A stretch of DNA of 64,000 bases from contig NZ_JAPQER010000002.1 of the NCBI RefSeq assembly GCF_026735135.1, positions 805,869 through 869,868 of the forward strand, written 5' to 3'. Positions 45,813 through 56,850 of the stretch are shown in pieces (positions within the stretch are counted from its first letter, which is position 1; every line of letters starts with the position of its first letter). The stretch is from Clostridium aestuarii. Its GTDB lineage: Bacteria > Bacillota > Clostridia > Clostridiales > Clostridiaceae. The translations under genes were made by a program, and so were the position numbers. The notes under the pieces are model-generated. The model was not told the DNA's origin. It was given only the letters and a program-made list of their open reading frames with translations, and searched no databases.

Positions 45813-47543
45813 TTACTCAAAAACCTCTTCTGATTCTATTGGCTTTCCTACAAATCTAACTATAAGACCTATAAGAACTATATCTATTGGAAGCACTAAA
45901 TATATAGGTGCTCCAAGCCCTACTGGAATATATCCTCCTAATACAGCTACTGCTGCAACTATTAATGCATAATAAAGCTGTGTTTTAACATGATCAATAT
46001 GGTCACACGCAGATCCCATAGATGATAAAATAGTTGTATCTGAAATTGGAGAACAATGATCTCCAAATATAGCACCAGTAAGAACCGCACTAACAGCTGA
46101 AACCATATATGCATGATCTGGATTTAATGCAAAAGCAAGTGGTATTGTAAGCGGCATTAAAATACCCATTGTTCCATATGAAGTACCTGTAGCAAAAGAT
46201 ATAATAGCTGCTAATATAAATATAATTGATGGCAATATAAATGGTGGTAAATTTCCTGATAATACAGCTACTAAAAATTTAGCTGTTCCAAGCTCTTTAA
46301 TAACACCACTTAATGACCAAGCAAGAAGTAATATAACCCCTGTTATTATTAAAGATTTCATTCCTTCTACCCATGTATCAAGTGCTTCACCTAAAGTAAA
46401 TATTTTTTGTCCTACCCCCATTACAATAGCAACAATACTCGCAAGTAATGCAGCTTGGAATAAAACTATACTAGCATCTGAAGCTCCAAAGAATTCCTGA
46501 ATCACTTTAAAAGATACTGGATGTTGGTTAAATAATGCAACTATTTGTGCATTAGCTTCTTGATCACTCATTATCGCTCTATATCCATCATAATAAAATC
46601 CTAGAAATGCTCCTATTATTAATACTAATATAGGAACTACTGCATTTTTAACTTTTAACACAGTTCCTTCTTTTGGTTGTAACTCTTCAGTTTCAGTTGA
46701 AGCCATAGGATGTGCACTATCAGCTAAAAGTTTTCCTGTTGTTCTAGCTCTTCTTTCAGCTTTTAACATTGGTCCAAATTCTCTCAATAATAGAGCTGTA
46801 AATACTATAAATATAAGAATTAATATATTATAAAATCTATAAGGAATAGTCTCAACAAATAAGTTATATGCACTAACACTTTGACCTATTGATTCATATC
46901 CTTCTTTTATTAAACTAAGTTCATACCCTACCCATGTTGAAATAACTGCTATACCAGCTATCGGAGCTGCCGTAGCATCAATTACAAAAGCTAATTTTTC
47001 TCTTGATATTTTCATTTTATCAGAAATTGGTCTCATTATTGGTCCAACTATAAGTGAATTTGCATAATCATCAAAGAATACAAAAAGTCCTAAAAGCCAT
47101 GTAATTATTTGTGTACTTGTTGGTGATTTAGCCTTTTTTGATAATGCTTCAGCTACAGCCTTTGCTCCACCCATTTTAGTAATTAAAGCTATAAGTCCTC
47201 CTATAGTTAAGCATTGAAGTATTATACCTGCATTCCAAGGATCAGCAAGTGAACCAAGCACATGGTTAACTATATTTAAAAATCCATGAAAAATTGCTCC
47301 AAAAACACTATAATCATTTAATCCTATTAAAAATGTTCCTGAAAACACTCCAATAAAAAGTGATAAGATTACATTTTTTGTTATAAACGCTAGAATTATT
47401 GCAATTAAAGGTGGCAATAAAGTCCACACACCAAATTTATTTGCATTAGCCTGCACAACATCTGGCTCAGCTGCTAATGCTGTTGTAGCAAATAACATAA
47501 GTACAGCAATTAAAGTAAAAATAAAATTCCTATTTCTTTTCAT
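45813..47543 (-). CDS. NhaC-family transporter, probable lysine transporter (LysW type)
   Basis: A 576-residue membrane protein of the NhaC antiporter family with a cleavable-looking N-terminal hydrophobic segment (to about TALAAEPD) and about 12 helices. Family features are FVFFDDYANSLIVGPIMRP, TSYGTMGILMPLTIPLAFA and GAIFGDHCSPISDTTILSS. GGGGGA precedes the ATG. The lysine riboswitch upstream argues for lysine uptake, in line with published predictions for NhaC-like LysW genes, rather than Na+/H+ exchange alone. Confidence 0.9.
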   Translation of the reverse strand: MKRNRNFIFTLIAVLMLFATTALAAEPDVVQANANKFGVWTLLPPLIAIILAFITKNVILSLFIGVFSGTFLIGLNDYSVFGAIFHGFLNIVNHVLGSLADPWNAGIILQCLTIGGLIALITKMGGAKAVAEALSKKAKSPTSTQIITWLLGLFVFFDDYANSLIVGPIMRPISDKMKISREKLAFVIDATAAPIAGIAVISTWVGYELSLIKEGYESIGQSVSAYNLFVETIPYRFYNILILIFIVFTALLLREFGPMLKAERRARTTGKLLADSAHPMASTETEELQPKEGTVLKVKNAVVPILVLIIGAFLGFYYDGYRAIMSDQEANAQIVALFNQHPVSFKVIQEFFGASDASIVLFQAALLASIVAIVMGVGQKIFTLGEALDTWVEGMKSLIITGVILLLAWSLSGVIKELGTAKFLVAVLSGNLPPFILPSIIFILAAIISFATGTSYGTMGILMPLTIPLAFALNPDHAYMVSAVSAVLTGAIFGDHCSPISDTTILSSMGSACDHIDHVKTQLYYALIVAAVAVLGGYIPVGLGAPIYLVLPIDIVLIGLIVRFVGKPIESEEVFE

Positions 47544-47610
47544 TTTGTCTCCCCCTATTTATCTTTTACTAAAAGTGATTTATATCGAAGAGAGAGCTTT
47601 CTTAAAAACG

Positions 47611-47645
47611 CAAGAAAAGCCTCAAGCTTACACTCAAGGCTTATT
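47611..47645 (-). terminator. Terminator of the lysine riboswitch
   Basis: Minus-strand stem AAGCCTTGAG / CTTGAGGCTT followed by TTCTTGCGTTTTT, between aptamer and gene. Confidence 0.75.
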
Positions 47646-47694
47646 AAATACTATTTATTAACTGTAATTAAAATAATATTAATTACCAGCACCT

Positions 47695-47892
47695 AATAAG
47701 TTGAATGATAGCTCTCCACAAACATAATATTTGTGACAGTACTGTACATATTCTATACAATCCCAACATATAACCTTAAAGCATCAGTTATATGCTTCGG
47801 CGACATTTCCTTTCCTGATGAATCACTGTGCTTAACTCATCAACAGTACTATTAAATACCGCACCTCTACCACTAACTTCGATATTCACTTT
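47695..47892 (-). ncRNA. Lysine riboswitch (L-box)
   Basis: The minus strand shows the conserved core in order: AGAGGTGCGG, AGTA, GGAAAGGAAATGTCGCCGA, GTTGGGA, TACTGTCACA and TGTGGAGAGCTATC. These are the five-way junction elements of the L-box. A 17-bp-spaced promoter precedes it and a terminator follows. Confidence 0.95.
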
Positions 47893-47905
47893 ATTTACTT
47901 TTTTT

Positions 47906-47934
47906 ATTATACATCAACAATAAGTTCTAGTCAA
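47906..47934 (-). promoter_or_regulatory. Sigma-A promoter of the lysine riboswitch
   Basis: Minus strand TTGACT and TATAAT with 17-bp spacing, starting just past the argH stop codon. Confidence 0.88.
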
Positions 47935-47942
47935 CAACGAAT

Positions 47943-49256
47943 TTACATCTCTTTTTTTATTCCTCTATTCAATGTATTTTCATAATCAATAAAATCATAT
48001 ATATCTATTTCAAATAAATCACTAAACTTTTTAAGTTCATCTATTTGTAAATCTTCTATCGCTTTATCATTTTCTTCACAATATAAAACAATTTCTCCTA
48101 TAACACCATGTGCATCTCTAAAAGGCATTCCTTTATTTACAAGATAATCTGCCCCTTCAGTAGCATTCAAAAAACCTTTTTTAACTGCTTTATACATTTT
48201 TTCTTTTTTTATTTTTAAAGTACATACCATTCCATTCATAACCTTTAAACATTTTAAAACCGTATCGCTTGCATCAAAAAAAGGTTCCTTATCTTCCTGC
48301 ATATCTTTATTATATGTAAGCACAAGTCCTTTCATAGTTGTAAGAAGCCCCATAAGATTTCCATAAACTCTTCCCGTCTTGCCTCTTATAAGCTCTGCTG
48401 CATCTGGATTTTTCTTTTGAGGCATTATACTGCTACCTGTAGAAAATTCATCACTTATATATATAAAGTCAAATTCCTTACTATTCCATATAATAAATTC
48501 TTCACTCATTCTGCTTAAATGCATCATTATTATAGAAAAATCTGAAATAAGCTCTAATAAATAATCTCTATCACTTACTCCATCCATAAAATTATCTACT
48601 GGCTTTTTAAAACCTAATTCCTTAGTTGTAAAATGTCTATCTGTATTATAAGTTGTACCAGCTAAGGCACAACATCCCAACGGATTTTCATCCATAATTT
48701 CAATAGCATTTAATAATCTTTGTTTATCTCTTTTAAACATACTGTGATATGCCATCATATGATGAGTAAATGTTACAACTTGTGCTCTTTGAAGATGGGT
48801 ATATCCCGGCATTATAACATGATTTTCATCTGCAATCTTTTTAATAGTTTTTAAAAGTATATCTATGTTTTCTACTATTTCTTTAGATTTAGATTTTGAA
48901 TATAGTCTCATATCTACTGCTACTTGGTCATTTCTGCTTCTTGCTGTATGAAGCTTTTTTCCAACTTCTCCAACCTTTTTTATAAGGTTCACTTCCATAA
49001 AACTGTGTATATCTTCATAATCCCCTTCAAGTTTTAACTTACCACTTTCTATCTCTGAAAGAATTTCATTTAATCCATTTATTATTGTTTCCTTTTCTTT
49101 TTCAGTCAAAATATTACACTTAGATAACATTTTAACATGTGCAATACTACCTATTATATCTTCATAATATAAAGTTTTATCAAAACTTAGAGAACTATTA
49201 AAATCCTCCATAAGCTTACTTTCTGCATTTTTAAATCTTCCTCCCCAAAGTTTCAT
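47943..49256 (-). CDS. argH: Argininosuccinate lyase
   Basis: A 437-residue enzyme of the fumarase/ASL superfamily, releasing arginine and fumarate. MKLWGGRFKN starts it. HTARSRNDQVAVDMRLY, TYNTDRHFTT and the signature GSSIMPQKKNPDAAELIRG with the catalytic serine loop are intact. I use the ATG at 49254-49256; the six codons upstream contain its GGAGGAG site. It is second in the argGH operon. Confidence 0.96.
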   Translation of the reverse strand: MKLWGGRFKNAESKLMEDFNSSLSFDKTLYYEDIIGSIAHVKMLSKCNILTEKEKETIINGLNEILSEIESGKLKLEGDYEDIHSFMEVNLIKKVGEVGKKLHTARSRNDQVAVDMRLYSKSKSKEIVENIDILLKTIKKIADENHVIMPGYTHLQRAQVVTFTHHMMAYHSMFKRDKQRLLNAIEIMDENPLGCCALAGTTYNTDRHFTTKELGFKKPVDNFMDGVSDRDYLLELISDFSIIMMHLSRMSEEFIIWNSKEFDFIYISDEFSTGSSIMPQKKNPDAAELIRGKTGRVYGNLMGLLTTMKGLVLTYNKDMQEDKEPFFDASDTVLKCLKVMNGMVCTLKIKKEKMYKAVKKGFLNATEGADYLVNKGMPFRDAHGVIGEIVLYCEENDKAIEDLQIDELKKFSDLFEIDIYDFIDYENTLNRGIKKEM

Positions 49257-49328
49257 ACCAAACTCCTCCAACATATATCTTCTAAATTACACTTATATTT
49301 GTTTATTATTTATATTAAATAAACAGAG

Positions 49329-49369
49329 TGTGCTAGTTAATATCTATACATTTATAATTAACTAGCACA
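49329..49369 (-). other. Hairpin in the argG-argH gap
   Basis: TGTGCTAGTTAAT / ATTAACTAGCACA, a 13-bp stem with a 15-base loop, and no T-run beyond CTCTGTTT. A likely stability or partial-termination element. Confidence 0.55.
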
Positions 49370-49379
49370 TAAATTTTTA

Positions 49380-50582
49380 TTAATATTTTTCTTTATTAAT
49401 CATAGCATTAATCTTACTTGGAAGCCCGAATAATTTAATAAATCCTTCTGCATCCTTATGGTCATATAATTCACTTGCTCCAAATGATGATATTCCTTCA
49501 TCATATAAAGCATATGGTGATTCCATACCTGCTACCATCATATTTCCTTTGTAAAGCTTTAGTTTCACAGTACCTGTTACCTTTTCTTGCGTTACGTCTA
49601 TAAAAGCATCTAATGAATCTTTAAGTGTAGTAAACCATAAACCATTATAAACTAATTCACCATATTTTTGTGCTATACCTTGTTTATAATGAAAAGTATC
49701 TTTATCAATAGTTAAATACTCAAGTTCCTTATGTGCTTTATATAAAACAGTTCCACCTGGTGTTTCATAAACTCCTCTTGACTTCATTCCTACAAGTCTA
49801 TTTTCTAACAGATCTATAACTCCAATACCATTTTCAGCACCAAGTTTATTTAATGTTTTTATTATTTCCACTGGATTCATTTCTTTTCCATCAATTTTTT
49901 TAGCTATACCTTTTTCAAAATAAATTTCTACATAAGTAACTTCATCCTTAGCTTTTTCAGGAGGAGTAACCATAAGATACATATCCTGTTTATGTTCATT
50001 TTTTAAATTTTCCAAATCTCCACCTTCATGACTTACATGCCATATGTTTTTATCTCTAGAATATATCTTCTCTTTTGTAACTGGTATTTCAATTCCATTT
50101 GCATTAGCATAATCAATAGCATCTTCTCTTGATTTAATATCCCACATTCTCCAAGGAGCAATTATTTTTATTGAAGGATCAATTGAAGCTATGCCTACTT
50201 CAAAACGCACTTGATCGTTTCCTTTTCCTGTACATCCATGACATATATATTTTGCACCTTCTTTATGTGCTACCTCCACAAGTTTTTTAGCCATAAGTGG
50301 TCTTGCAAATGATGTTCCTAACAAATATTTACCTTCATACATCGCATTAGCTTTAACACCCTTAAAAACATAATCTTCTACAAATTCTAAAGTTAAGTCC
50401 TCAATATATATTTTTTCCGCTCCAGACTTTAATGCTTTTACTTCTATTTCATCAAAGTCATCATCCTGCCCCAAATTTATGCAACAAGCAATAACATCTA
50501 AATCATAGTTTTCCTTTAACCATGGAATTATTATCGATGTATCCAATCCTCCTGAATATGCTAAAACAACTTTATCTTTCAT
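49380..50582 (-). CDS. argG: Argininosuccinate synthase
   Basis: A 400-residue ATP-dependent ligase for citrulline and aspartate. The PP-loop is [33 protein letters not shown] and [18 protein letters not shown] are typical. AAAGGGG precedes the ATG. The promoter is nearly identical to that of the amino-acid ABC transporter upstream, implying joint control by arginine. Confidence 0.96.
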   Translation of the reverse strand: MKDKVVLAYSGGLDTSIIIPWLKENYDLDVIACCINLGQDDDFDEIEVKALKSGAEKIYIEDLTLEFVEDYVFKGVKANAMYEGKYLLGTSFARPLMAKKLVEVAHKEGAKYICHGCTGKGNDQVRFEVGIASIDPSIKIIAPWRMWDIKSREDAIDYANANGIEIPVTKEKIYSRDKNIWHVSHEGGDLENLKNEHKQDMYLMVTPPEKAKDEVTYVEIYFEKGIAKKIDGKEMNPVEIIKTLNKLGAENGIGVIDLLENRLVGMKSRGVYETPGGTVLYKAHKELEYLTIDKDTFHYKQGIAQKYGELVYNGLWFTTLKDSLDAFIDVTQEKVTGTVKLKLYKGNMMVAGMESPYALYDEGISSFGASELYDHKDAEGFIKLFGLPSKINAMINKEKY

Positions 50583-50760
50583 TTATAAAACCCCTTTCCC
50601 CTATACTCACACTGAATTTTTATTCATTTTTTTAAAATTAGCTTCATATAATCTTATGTATATTTATTAATATTTTTTATTTATACTATATTTGAAACCA
50701 CTATTGTTTTACTGTGTTTCGTATAATTATTAATATTTCTTAGAAAACTTCCATGAAATT

Positions 50761-50806
50761 ATTATACAACTTTATTTATATTTATGCAATACTTTTTATA
50801 AATATA
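50761..50806 (-). promoter_or_regulatory. argG promoter with overlapping ARG-box-like element
   Basis: Minus strand TTGCAT and TATAAT with 17-bp spacing. The -35 and the upstream half (TATATTTATA, then TGCATAAATATA) form an ARG-box-like inverted pattern. About 45 bp of this region is repeated at the ABC transporter promoter. Confidence 0.7.
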
Positions 50807-50818
50807 CATATATTTTTA

Positions 50819-51553
50819 TTATTTTAATACCTTCTTCAAAAAAACTTTAGTTCTTTCTTCTTTTGGTTTACTAAATATACATTCTGGAGGTCCTTCTTCA
50901 ACAATTTTACCTCCATCCATAAAAATAACTCTATCAGCAACTTCCTTTGCAAATCCCATCTCATGTGTAACTACTACCATTGTCATACCTTCCTCAGCAA
51001 GCCCTTTCATTACACTTAAAACTTCTCCTACAAGTTCAGGATCCAATGCAGAAGTAGGTTCATCAAACAACATTATATCTGGATTCATAGCAAGTGCTCT
51101 AGCTATAGCAACTCTCTGCTTTTGCCCACCTGAAAGTTTAGATGGATAATAATTTTTTTTCTCTTCTAATCCTACTTTCTTTAAAAGTTTCTCTGATCTT
51201 TTTAATACTACATCCTTACTTTCTTTTTTTACTGTAATAGGAGCTTCTATAACATTTTTCTCAACTGTCATATGGGGAAATAAATTAAAATTTTGAAAAA
51301 CCATTCCCATTTTTTCAATCATCTCTCTCATATGTTTTTTATTTTTTATATTAAGCTTTTGTCCTTCAACTAAAACTTCTCCCCCATCAGGTATTTCAAG
51401 ATGATTTAGGCATCTTAAAAAAGTACTTTTCCCTGATCCTGAGGGTCCTATAATTACTAAAACCTCACCTTTTTTAACTGTTATATTCAAATTTTCAAAA
51501 ACCGTAAGACTTCCAAACTTTTTAGTTAAATTTTTAGTTTCTATCATATTCAT
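50819..51553 (-). CDS. Polar amino acid ABC transporter, ATPase
   Basis: A 244-residue ABC ATPase. Walker A is [15 protein letters not shown], the Q-loop [14 protein letters not shown], the signature [15 protein letters not shown], Walker [14 protein letters not shown] and the switch [11 protein letters not shown] start at the ATG at 51551-51553; its GAGGTG site lies in the six codons upstream. It overlaps nothing but follows the permease closely. Third gene of the operon. Confidence 0.93.
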   Translation of the reverse strand: MNMIETKNLTKKFGSLTVFENLNITVKKGEVLVIIGPSGSGKSTFLRCLNHLEIPDGGEVLVEGQKLNIKNKKHMREMIEKMGMVFQNFNLFPHMTVEKNVIEAPITVKKESKDVVLKRSEKLLKKVGLEEKKNYYPSKLSGGQKQRVAIARALAMNPDIMLFDEPTSALDPELVGEVLSVMKGLAEEGMTMVVVTHEMGFAKEVADRVIFMDGGKIVEEGPPECIFSKPKEERTKVFLKKVLK

Positions 51554-51567
51554 ACTAAACACCTCAA

Positions 51568-52215
51568 TCAATATACTGATAATTTTTTCTCAAATCCACC
51601 AAAAATGGTTGTAAATATTGTTGTCATAAAAAGATATAACACTCCGGCTATAAATAATGCTTCTACTGGCTTTGCTGTTGCAGATAATTGTAATTGCGCT
51701 GTTCTCATAAGCTCGCTCATAGCTATTACAGAAACTAAAGATGTATCTTTAAGCATTGTTATAAATTCATTTCCTACTGGCGGAATAATGTTTTTAAATG
51801 TTTGTGGTAAAATTACTTTTCTCATAGTCTGCATATAAGTAAATCCCAAAGCACTGCAAGCTTCAAATTGACCTTTATCTACAGAAAGTATACCCCCTCT
51901 TATTATTTCTGCCATATATGCTCCTGAATTTAAACTTAATCCAAGTATAGCTGCCTGCATTGGACTTAATTCTATTCCTACAAAAGGTAGTCCATAATAA
52001 AATACAAATAATTGCAAAAGCATAGGAGTTCCTCTAAACAGCCATGTATACAAAGAAGCCATTCCAGACACAATTTTATTTTTACCTAATTTTAATAACG
52101 ATACAAAAATGCCTATTACACTTCCTAAAACCACAGATATTACTGTAAGTTCTATAGTCATAATACTCGCTTTAAGCAATATAGGAAACATATCCTTTAA
52201 AATGTTAGTATCCAA
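51568..52215 (-). CDS. Polar amino acid ABC transporter, permease
   Basis: A 215-residue HisM/GlnP-type permease with about five helices. The EAA motif region reads [20 protein letters not shown]. The start is TTG (52213-52215) with GGGGGA six bases ahead. Only one permease gene is present, so a homodimer is expected. Middle gene between binding protein and ATPase. Confidence 0.92.
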   Translation of the reverse strand: MDTNILKDMFPILLKASIMTIELTVISVVLGSVIGIFVSLLKLGKNKIVSGMASLYTWLFRGTPMLLQLFVFYYGLPFVGIELSPMQAAILGLSLNSGAYMAEIIRGGILSVDKGQFEACSALGFTYMQTMRKVILPQTFKNIIPPVGNEFITMLKDTSLVSVIAMSELMRTAQLQLSATAKPVEALFIAGVLYLFMTTIFTTIFGGFEKKLSVY

Positions 52216-52258
52216 ATTTTATTCCCCCTAACTCACTATATAAAATTTTTAAAATTGT

Positions 52259-52284
52259 GCCCCTGTATCATTCAATACAAGGGC
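52259..52284 (-). other. Intercistronic hairpin, binding protein / permease
   Basis: GCCCTTGTAT / ATACAGGGGC stem. Such elements usually allow excess synthesis of the binding protein over the membrane parts. Confidence 0.65.
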
Positions 52285-52307
52285 TTTGTTAATTAATATT
52301 AATTTCT

Positions 52308-53123
52308 TTATTTATCGTATGCATCAAATCCAAACCATTTAACTGAAAGTTTCGATAGAGTTCCATCCTTTTTTAGTTCATCAATAGCTTTTTGTATTGC
52401 TTCTTTTAATTCTGTATCTTCTTTTTTAAATCCAACTCCCATAGGTTCTTCACTTACTTTTTCTTCTAACACTTCAAACTTCCCTGGATTTTTAGCTAAG
52501 TAATATCCTCCAACCTGAGCATCCATTATTACTCCATCAATTCTACCTATTGACAATTCAGTAAACGCCTCAGTTATTTTATCATAAGGTTTCACTTCCT
52601 TTAATCCCTCCATCTTTTTCGCTGCTTCATGACCTGTTGAACCCATTTGACATGCAAGTATTTTCCCTTTTAAATCATCTAATTTATTTATTGAATCATT
52701 TCCCTTTTTTACTGCTATAACCTGTCCGCCCATAACATAAGGTTCAGAAAATAATATAGTTTTTTTCCTTTCTTCTGTAATACTTAATCCTGAAATTATA
52801 GCATCAAACTTACCAGATTGAACTGCTAAAAGTATCCCCTTCCATTCAGTTGGAACAAACTCTACTTCAACCCCTAATTTTTTACCTATTTCATTTCCAA
52901 AATCTATATCAAATCCAACAAGATTATTACTCTTATCTCTAAATTCCATTGGAGGATATGAATCATCTAAACCTATTTTTATTTTTCTTGCCTCTTTAAC
53001 TTTCTCCAATGAATTTACATTTTGCTTATTTTGTTCTTTGCTTGAATCTTTATTGCTTCCACATCCTATAAATAAACTCCCCCCTATCATAATACTTAAT
53101 AGAATCGTCAATATTTTTTTCAT
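52308..53123 (-). CDS. Amino acid ABC transporter, substrate-binding lipoprotein
   Basis: A 271-residue lipoprotein. Signal peptide MKKILTILLSIMIGGSLFIG leads to the lipobox cysteine (LFIGC). The SBP family 3 fold has IKIGLDDSYPPMEFRD, VGFDIDFGNEIGKKLGVEVE, SGLSITEERKKTILFSEPY and GRIDGVIMDAQVG. First gene of the operon. The shared promoter with argG suggests arginine or a related cationic amino acid as ligand; not proven. Confidence 0.92.
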   Translation of the reverse strand: MKKILTILLSIMIGGSLFIGCGSNKDSSKEQNKQNVNSLEKVKEARKIKIGLDDSYPPMEFRDKSNNLVGFDIDFGNEIGKKLGVEVEFVPTEWKGILLAVQSGKFDAIISGLSITEERKKTILFSEPYVMGGQVIAVKKGNDSINKLDDLKGKILACQMGSTGHEAAKKMEGLKEVKPYDKITEAFTELSIGRIDGVIMDAQVGGYYLAKNPGKFEVLEEKVSEEPMGVGFKKEDTELKEAIQKAIDELKKDGTLSKLSVKWFGFDAYDK

Positions 53124-53210
53124 ATTTATTCACCCATTCCCTTCTAAACATTTTTTAACCCATTGATATACATGTTCTTAGTTGATTTACTTCTCCCTTG
53201 CAATGTAATA

Positions 53211-53256
53211 ATTATACAACATTCAGTATATTTATGCAATACCTTTTTATAAATAT
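53211..53256 (-). promoter_or_regulatory. Promoter and ARG-box-like element of the ABC transporter
   Basis: Minus strand TTGCAT and TATAAT at 17-bp spacing, preceded by TGTATATTTATAAAAAGG. It aligns with the argG promoter with only a few changes and one extra G. Confidence 0.75.
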
Positions 53257-53281
53257 ACAGTTTTTTCTTAGTTTACATGTA

Positions 53282-53323
53282 TAAAAAAATATGCTTACAA
53301 GTATACATTACTCATAAGCATAT
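53282..53323 (-). terminator. Terminator of azlCD
   Basis: Minus strand AATATGCTTA / TAAGCATATT stem followed by seven T. The rest of 53124-53431 holds only the ABC promoter. Confidence 0.82.
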
Positions 53324-53431
53324 TAATAAAACTATTCAAAATATATAGTAAATCAACACTACTATCATCCTTTTTATAGGATAATTTTTAACACTAGTTG
53401 TATGTAGAATAAAATTATTCACGCAATATAT

Positions 53432-53734
53432 CTAAAAATACATATTCATCATATATACTAAAATTATTGTCCCCATTACTACAATAAGCATATTTTGCTT
53501 TTTTAAAATTAAAATACCTGCAAATAAACATCCTATTAATGAAGTAACAACACTTCCAGTGGAAAATAACACTTCAGGAAATAGAAGTCCACTAAGCGCA
53601 GCATACGGTATATACTCCAAAAATGATTTTACAAACTTTGTTGGTTCTTTCCCCTTATATAATACTAAAGGTATTGCTCTTGTTAAATAAGTAGTCATTG
53701 CAATAAAAAAAATCATAATAATAATTCTATTCAT
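53432..53734 (-). CDS. azlD: AzlD family branched-chain amino acid exporter subunit
   Basis: A 100-residue small membrane protein with four hydrophobic segments. TTYLTRAIPLVLYKG and FLEYIPYAALSGLLFPEVL are AzlD features. The ATG at 53732-53734 overlaps the azlC 3' end by 8 bases, behind AAGGTGA. Works with AzlC. Confidence 0.9.
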   Translation of the reverse strand: MNRIIIMIFFIAMTTYLTRAIPLVLYKGKEPTKFVKSFLEYIPYAALSGLLFPEVLFSTGSVVTSLIGCLFAGILILKKQNMLIVVMGTIILVYMMNMYF

Positions 53735-54455
53735 TATCTTCACCTTCTTTAATTGGCAAGAATACTGCTCCAATTAATGAAGCTGCAATAATAGTAATAA
53801 TTATTCTCCAATTACCAATTGATTTATTCAATAATGGAATCCAGTATATAATTGAACTAATAAGCATTGCAATAACAGTTACTATAGCTATCTTTATAGA
53901 TTCTCTCACCGCTGGAAGGAGCAAACCTAAAAACATAATATATATTGCAATACCAATACTGTTAGAAATAGATTTAGGTAGTATATCTGCTAAAAGCACA
54001 CCTGCTAACGTTCCTGTAACCCAACCAACGTGTGAAATAAGCTGTGCCCCAAATATAAAAGAAGTTTTTAATTCTTGTTTTGTCATCGACACAACAAAAA
54101 CTTCATCTGTAATTCCAAAAGCTAATAAAGCTCTTATTTTTGTTGATACAGATTTCGTTAACTTATTGGCAACACAAAACGACATAAGCAAATATCTTGC
54201 ATTAATCATAACTGTAGTTATTATAATACTACTCAATCCAATACCTTGAGCAAACATATTAACCCCTATAAATTGTGCCGCTCCTGTAAAACTTACGGAG
54301 GCCATAATTACTGCTAAAGCTCCGGATAATCCACAATTCTTTGCAATCAATCCAAAAGTAAGCGAAATCGGAAAATACCCCATAAAAATTGGAATTCCTG
54401 CTTTTACTCCCATTTTAAATTCTTCTTTGTCTTTAAATTGAATACTTATTTCCAT
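53727..54455 (-). CDS. azlC: AzlC family branched-chain amino acid exporter subunit
   Basis: A 242-residue membrane protein with about six or seven helices. MGYFPISLTFGLIAKNCGLS, SVSFTGAAQFIGVNMFAQG and NARYLLMSFCVANKL are the family signatures. GGGGGG precedes the ATG. The AzlCD pair exports branched-chain amino acids or analogues in B. subtilis and relatives. No Lrp gene is adjacent. Confidence 0.92.
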   Translation of the reverse strand: MEISIQFKDKEEFKMGVKAGIPIFMGYFPISLTFGLIAKNCGLSGALAVIMASVSFTGAAQFIGVNMFAQGIGLSSIIITTVMINARYLLMSFCVANKLTKSVSTKIRALLAFGITDEVFVVSMTKQELKTSFIFGAQLISHVGWVTGTLAGVLLADILPKSISNSIGIAIYIMFLGLLLPAVRESIKIAIVTVIAMLISSIIYWIPLLNKSIGNWRIIITIIAASLIGAVFLPIKEGEDNE

Positions 54456-54621
54456 ATAAGCCCCCCCCTAATTTAGAATAAATTATTTTATTTATATTTA
54501 GATATGTAATTTTACTCTAAAATACTTTTACATTATATAATACTACTAATCAAAATTTCAAATGTAAATATATTTTTTACAAACAAATATATTTAGATTT
54601 TACTAAACACACTAATAAAAC

Positions 54622-54653
54622 AAAAACTTGCAAGAAACTATCCTGCAAGTTTT
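54622..54653 (-). terminator. Terminator of the chemoreceptor gene
   Basis: Minus strand AAACTTGCA / TGCAAGTTT hairpin followed by TTGTTTTATT. Confidence 0.8.
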
Positions 54654-54671
54654 GATTTTATTAAAATTATA

Positions 54672-56702
54672 TTATAATTTAAACTTATCCGTTTCATCAT
54701 TTAATTTAACTGTAATTTCATTAAGTTGTACAGCTAAATTTGATACTTCTTCTGAATTTGCAAACATCTCTTCTGTAGATGCTGAAATTTCTTCCGAAGA
54801 TGAAGATATTTCATCAGCAATAGTAGATATATCTTTTATTTTATCTGAAACTATTTTATTTGATTTTGTTGTTTTATTAAGTGATGAATATGTAGTATCA
54901 ATAAGAGGTACTATATCATCTATAGATTTTAATATCCTTTCAAAACATTTTACATTCTCCAACACTGTATTCATCTGGTTTTCTACTAAACCTTTAACTT
55001 CACTGGAATTATTTATTACATCGCCAGTTTCATTACTTATTGATTGAACTAAAACTTGTATTTGTTCTGTTGATTTTTTTGATTGCTCTGCAAGTTTTTT
55101 TATTTCATCTGCCACTACAGCAAATCCTTTTCCAAATTCTCCTGCCCTTGCTGCTTCTATTGCTGCATTAAGTGCAAGAAGATTAGTCTGCTCTGAAATC
55201 TGGTTTATAACATAAGTTATATTACTTATTTGAGATACACTGGAATTTAATTCGTTTATTGTATCTACAGTTATATCAAATCCTTTTTTAACTTCTTCAA
55301 TAGATTTTAGTAAAGCATCTATTTGATCTTTTCCTATACTTGCTTCGTTTTTCGCTTCATCTGAGTTATTTTTTACTAACAGCAACTTGTTTTTTACACT
55401 CTCCATCTCAGATGTTAAATTATTCATGTGTTTTACTGTTTCAATTAAATCATTTGCCTGATTAGTCGCTCCCTTTGTTACATTCTGGACAGCAATAGCT
55501 ACTCCATTTGATGCCGATGTCATTTCTTTAGCATTAGCTGTTAAATTATCTGACATATCTTTTGTTTTATCTACTTGCTCTTTTATACTTCCCACTATCA
55601 CCCTTAAACAATGCGACATATATCCAAAACTATTAGCAAGAATACCTATTTCATTATCAGATTTTATATTTATATCTATAACATCAAGTTCACCATCAGC
55701 TATTTTTTTAGATGTATCAACAAGTTTTTCCATTGGATTTATAATACTTTTTGCAATTGAATATAATATCAGTGCTGAAATCGCAAAACAAATAGCAGCA
55801 ATACTTAATATCATAATTACAATTCTACTAGTAGTTTGATATACATTTTTCATAGATAATCCTATATCCAAGCTTCCAATATGAACACCATCTTTATAGA
55901 CTGGAACTTTCACATCATAAACGCGTATATTATCTTCACCATAAGTAATTTCTTCTGAATAAACTTCTCCTTCTACAGCTGATTGTCTACTTCCTTCATC
56001 ATTTAAAGCTTCATTATTTCTTTTTTCATCACTATGAGCTATAATATTTAAATTTTTATCGATAAAGCAAGCATAAATTATACTTTCATCCCTTACAATA
56101 TCATTAACCAAAGTTTGAGGTTCTAGGCTTGTCCTTAATTCATTTACTTTGTTTGCAAGGATTCCTATTTGTATCATTCCTCCATCTGGTCTAATAACAT
56201 ATCCATATTTATAATAGTCATTTGTCTCCCTACTTTTCCTGAGATTTTCCATAAGTTCACTTTTTTTACCTGATACAACCGAATACGATATATGATCTTC
56301 TCCAAAAATTGCGCCTATACTTGAAGGCACATTAGAATAAATCACCTTTCCTTTTGAATCCACAAAATTTATTTCATCAATCTTAAAATATTTAGAAATT
56401 CCTCTTAAATATTCATTATTTATTTCATTAGGTTTATCTGATAAAAATTCACCCAAATTTCTTATTTTATCTTCTATTGATTGATTTATTGTATCCATTG
56501 CCACACTATTTTTTCCTATTTGACTAGACACTTGTGTTGCTAAATTTATTCCATCCTGATGTATTTGTTTTAATAATTTATCCTTTGTTATATGAATTGT
56601 TAAAACAGATATTAACATTACAATTATAAATACAATTATTAGTGGAACAGTAAGTATTTTAAACTTTACAGATTTATATTTTGATAATTTTTTTTGAGAC
56701 AT
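54672..56702 (-). CDS. Methyl-accepting chemotaxis protein with periplasmic-type Cache sensor
   Basis: A 676-residue transmembrane chemoreceptor. TM1 is at about residues 14-36 and the extracellular double-Cache-like sensor at about 40-290 ([30 protein letters not shown]). TM2 is at about 293-317, followed by HAMP ([20 protein letters not shown]). The signalling domain carries the hairpin-tip motif [28 protein letters not shown] precedes the ATG. Ligand unknown. Confidence 0.94.
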   Translation of the reverse strand: MSQKKLSKYKSVKFKILTVPLIIVFIIVMLISVLTIHITKDKLLKQIHQDGINLATQVSSQIGKNSVAMDTINQSIEDKIRNLGEFLSDKPNEINNEYLRGISKYFKIDEINFVDSKGKVIYSNVPSSIGAIFGEDHISYSVVSGKKSELMENLRKSRETNDYYKYGYVIRPDGGMIQIGILANKVNELRTSLEPQTLVNDIVRDESIIYACFIDKNLNIIAHSDEKRNNEALNDEGSRQSAVEGEVYSEEITYGEDNIRVYDVKVPVYKDGVHIGSLDIGLSMKNVYQTTSRIVIMILSIAAICFAISALILYSIAKSIINPMEKLVDTSKKIADGELDVIDINIKSDNEIGILANSFGYMSHCLRVIVGSIKEQVDKTKDMSDNLTANAKEMTSASNGVAIAVQNVTKGATNQANDLIETVKHMNNLTSEMESVKNKLLLVKNNSDEAKNEASIGKDQIDALLKSIEEVKKGFDITVDTINELNSSVSQISNITYVINQISEQTNLLALNAAIEAARAGEFGKGFAVVADEIKKLAEQSKKSTEQIQVLVQSISNETGDVINNSSEVKGLVENQMNTVLENVKCFERILKSIDDIVPLIDTTYSSLNKTTKSNKIVSDKIKDISTIADEISSSSEEISASTEEMFANSEEVSNLAVQLNEITVKLNDETDKFKL

Positions 56703-56850
56703 TTTTACATCGCCTTCCTTTATATAGTTAAATACCCCTTAAAAAACCATATAGTATACACTACTTTTAAAATATATCATAATTTGTAGAATATTACAAT
56801 TGTCTGAAAACAACATTAAATCTAAATTTGTATTTTAATATAAAAAATAA

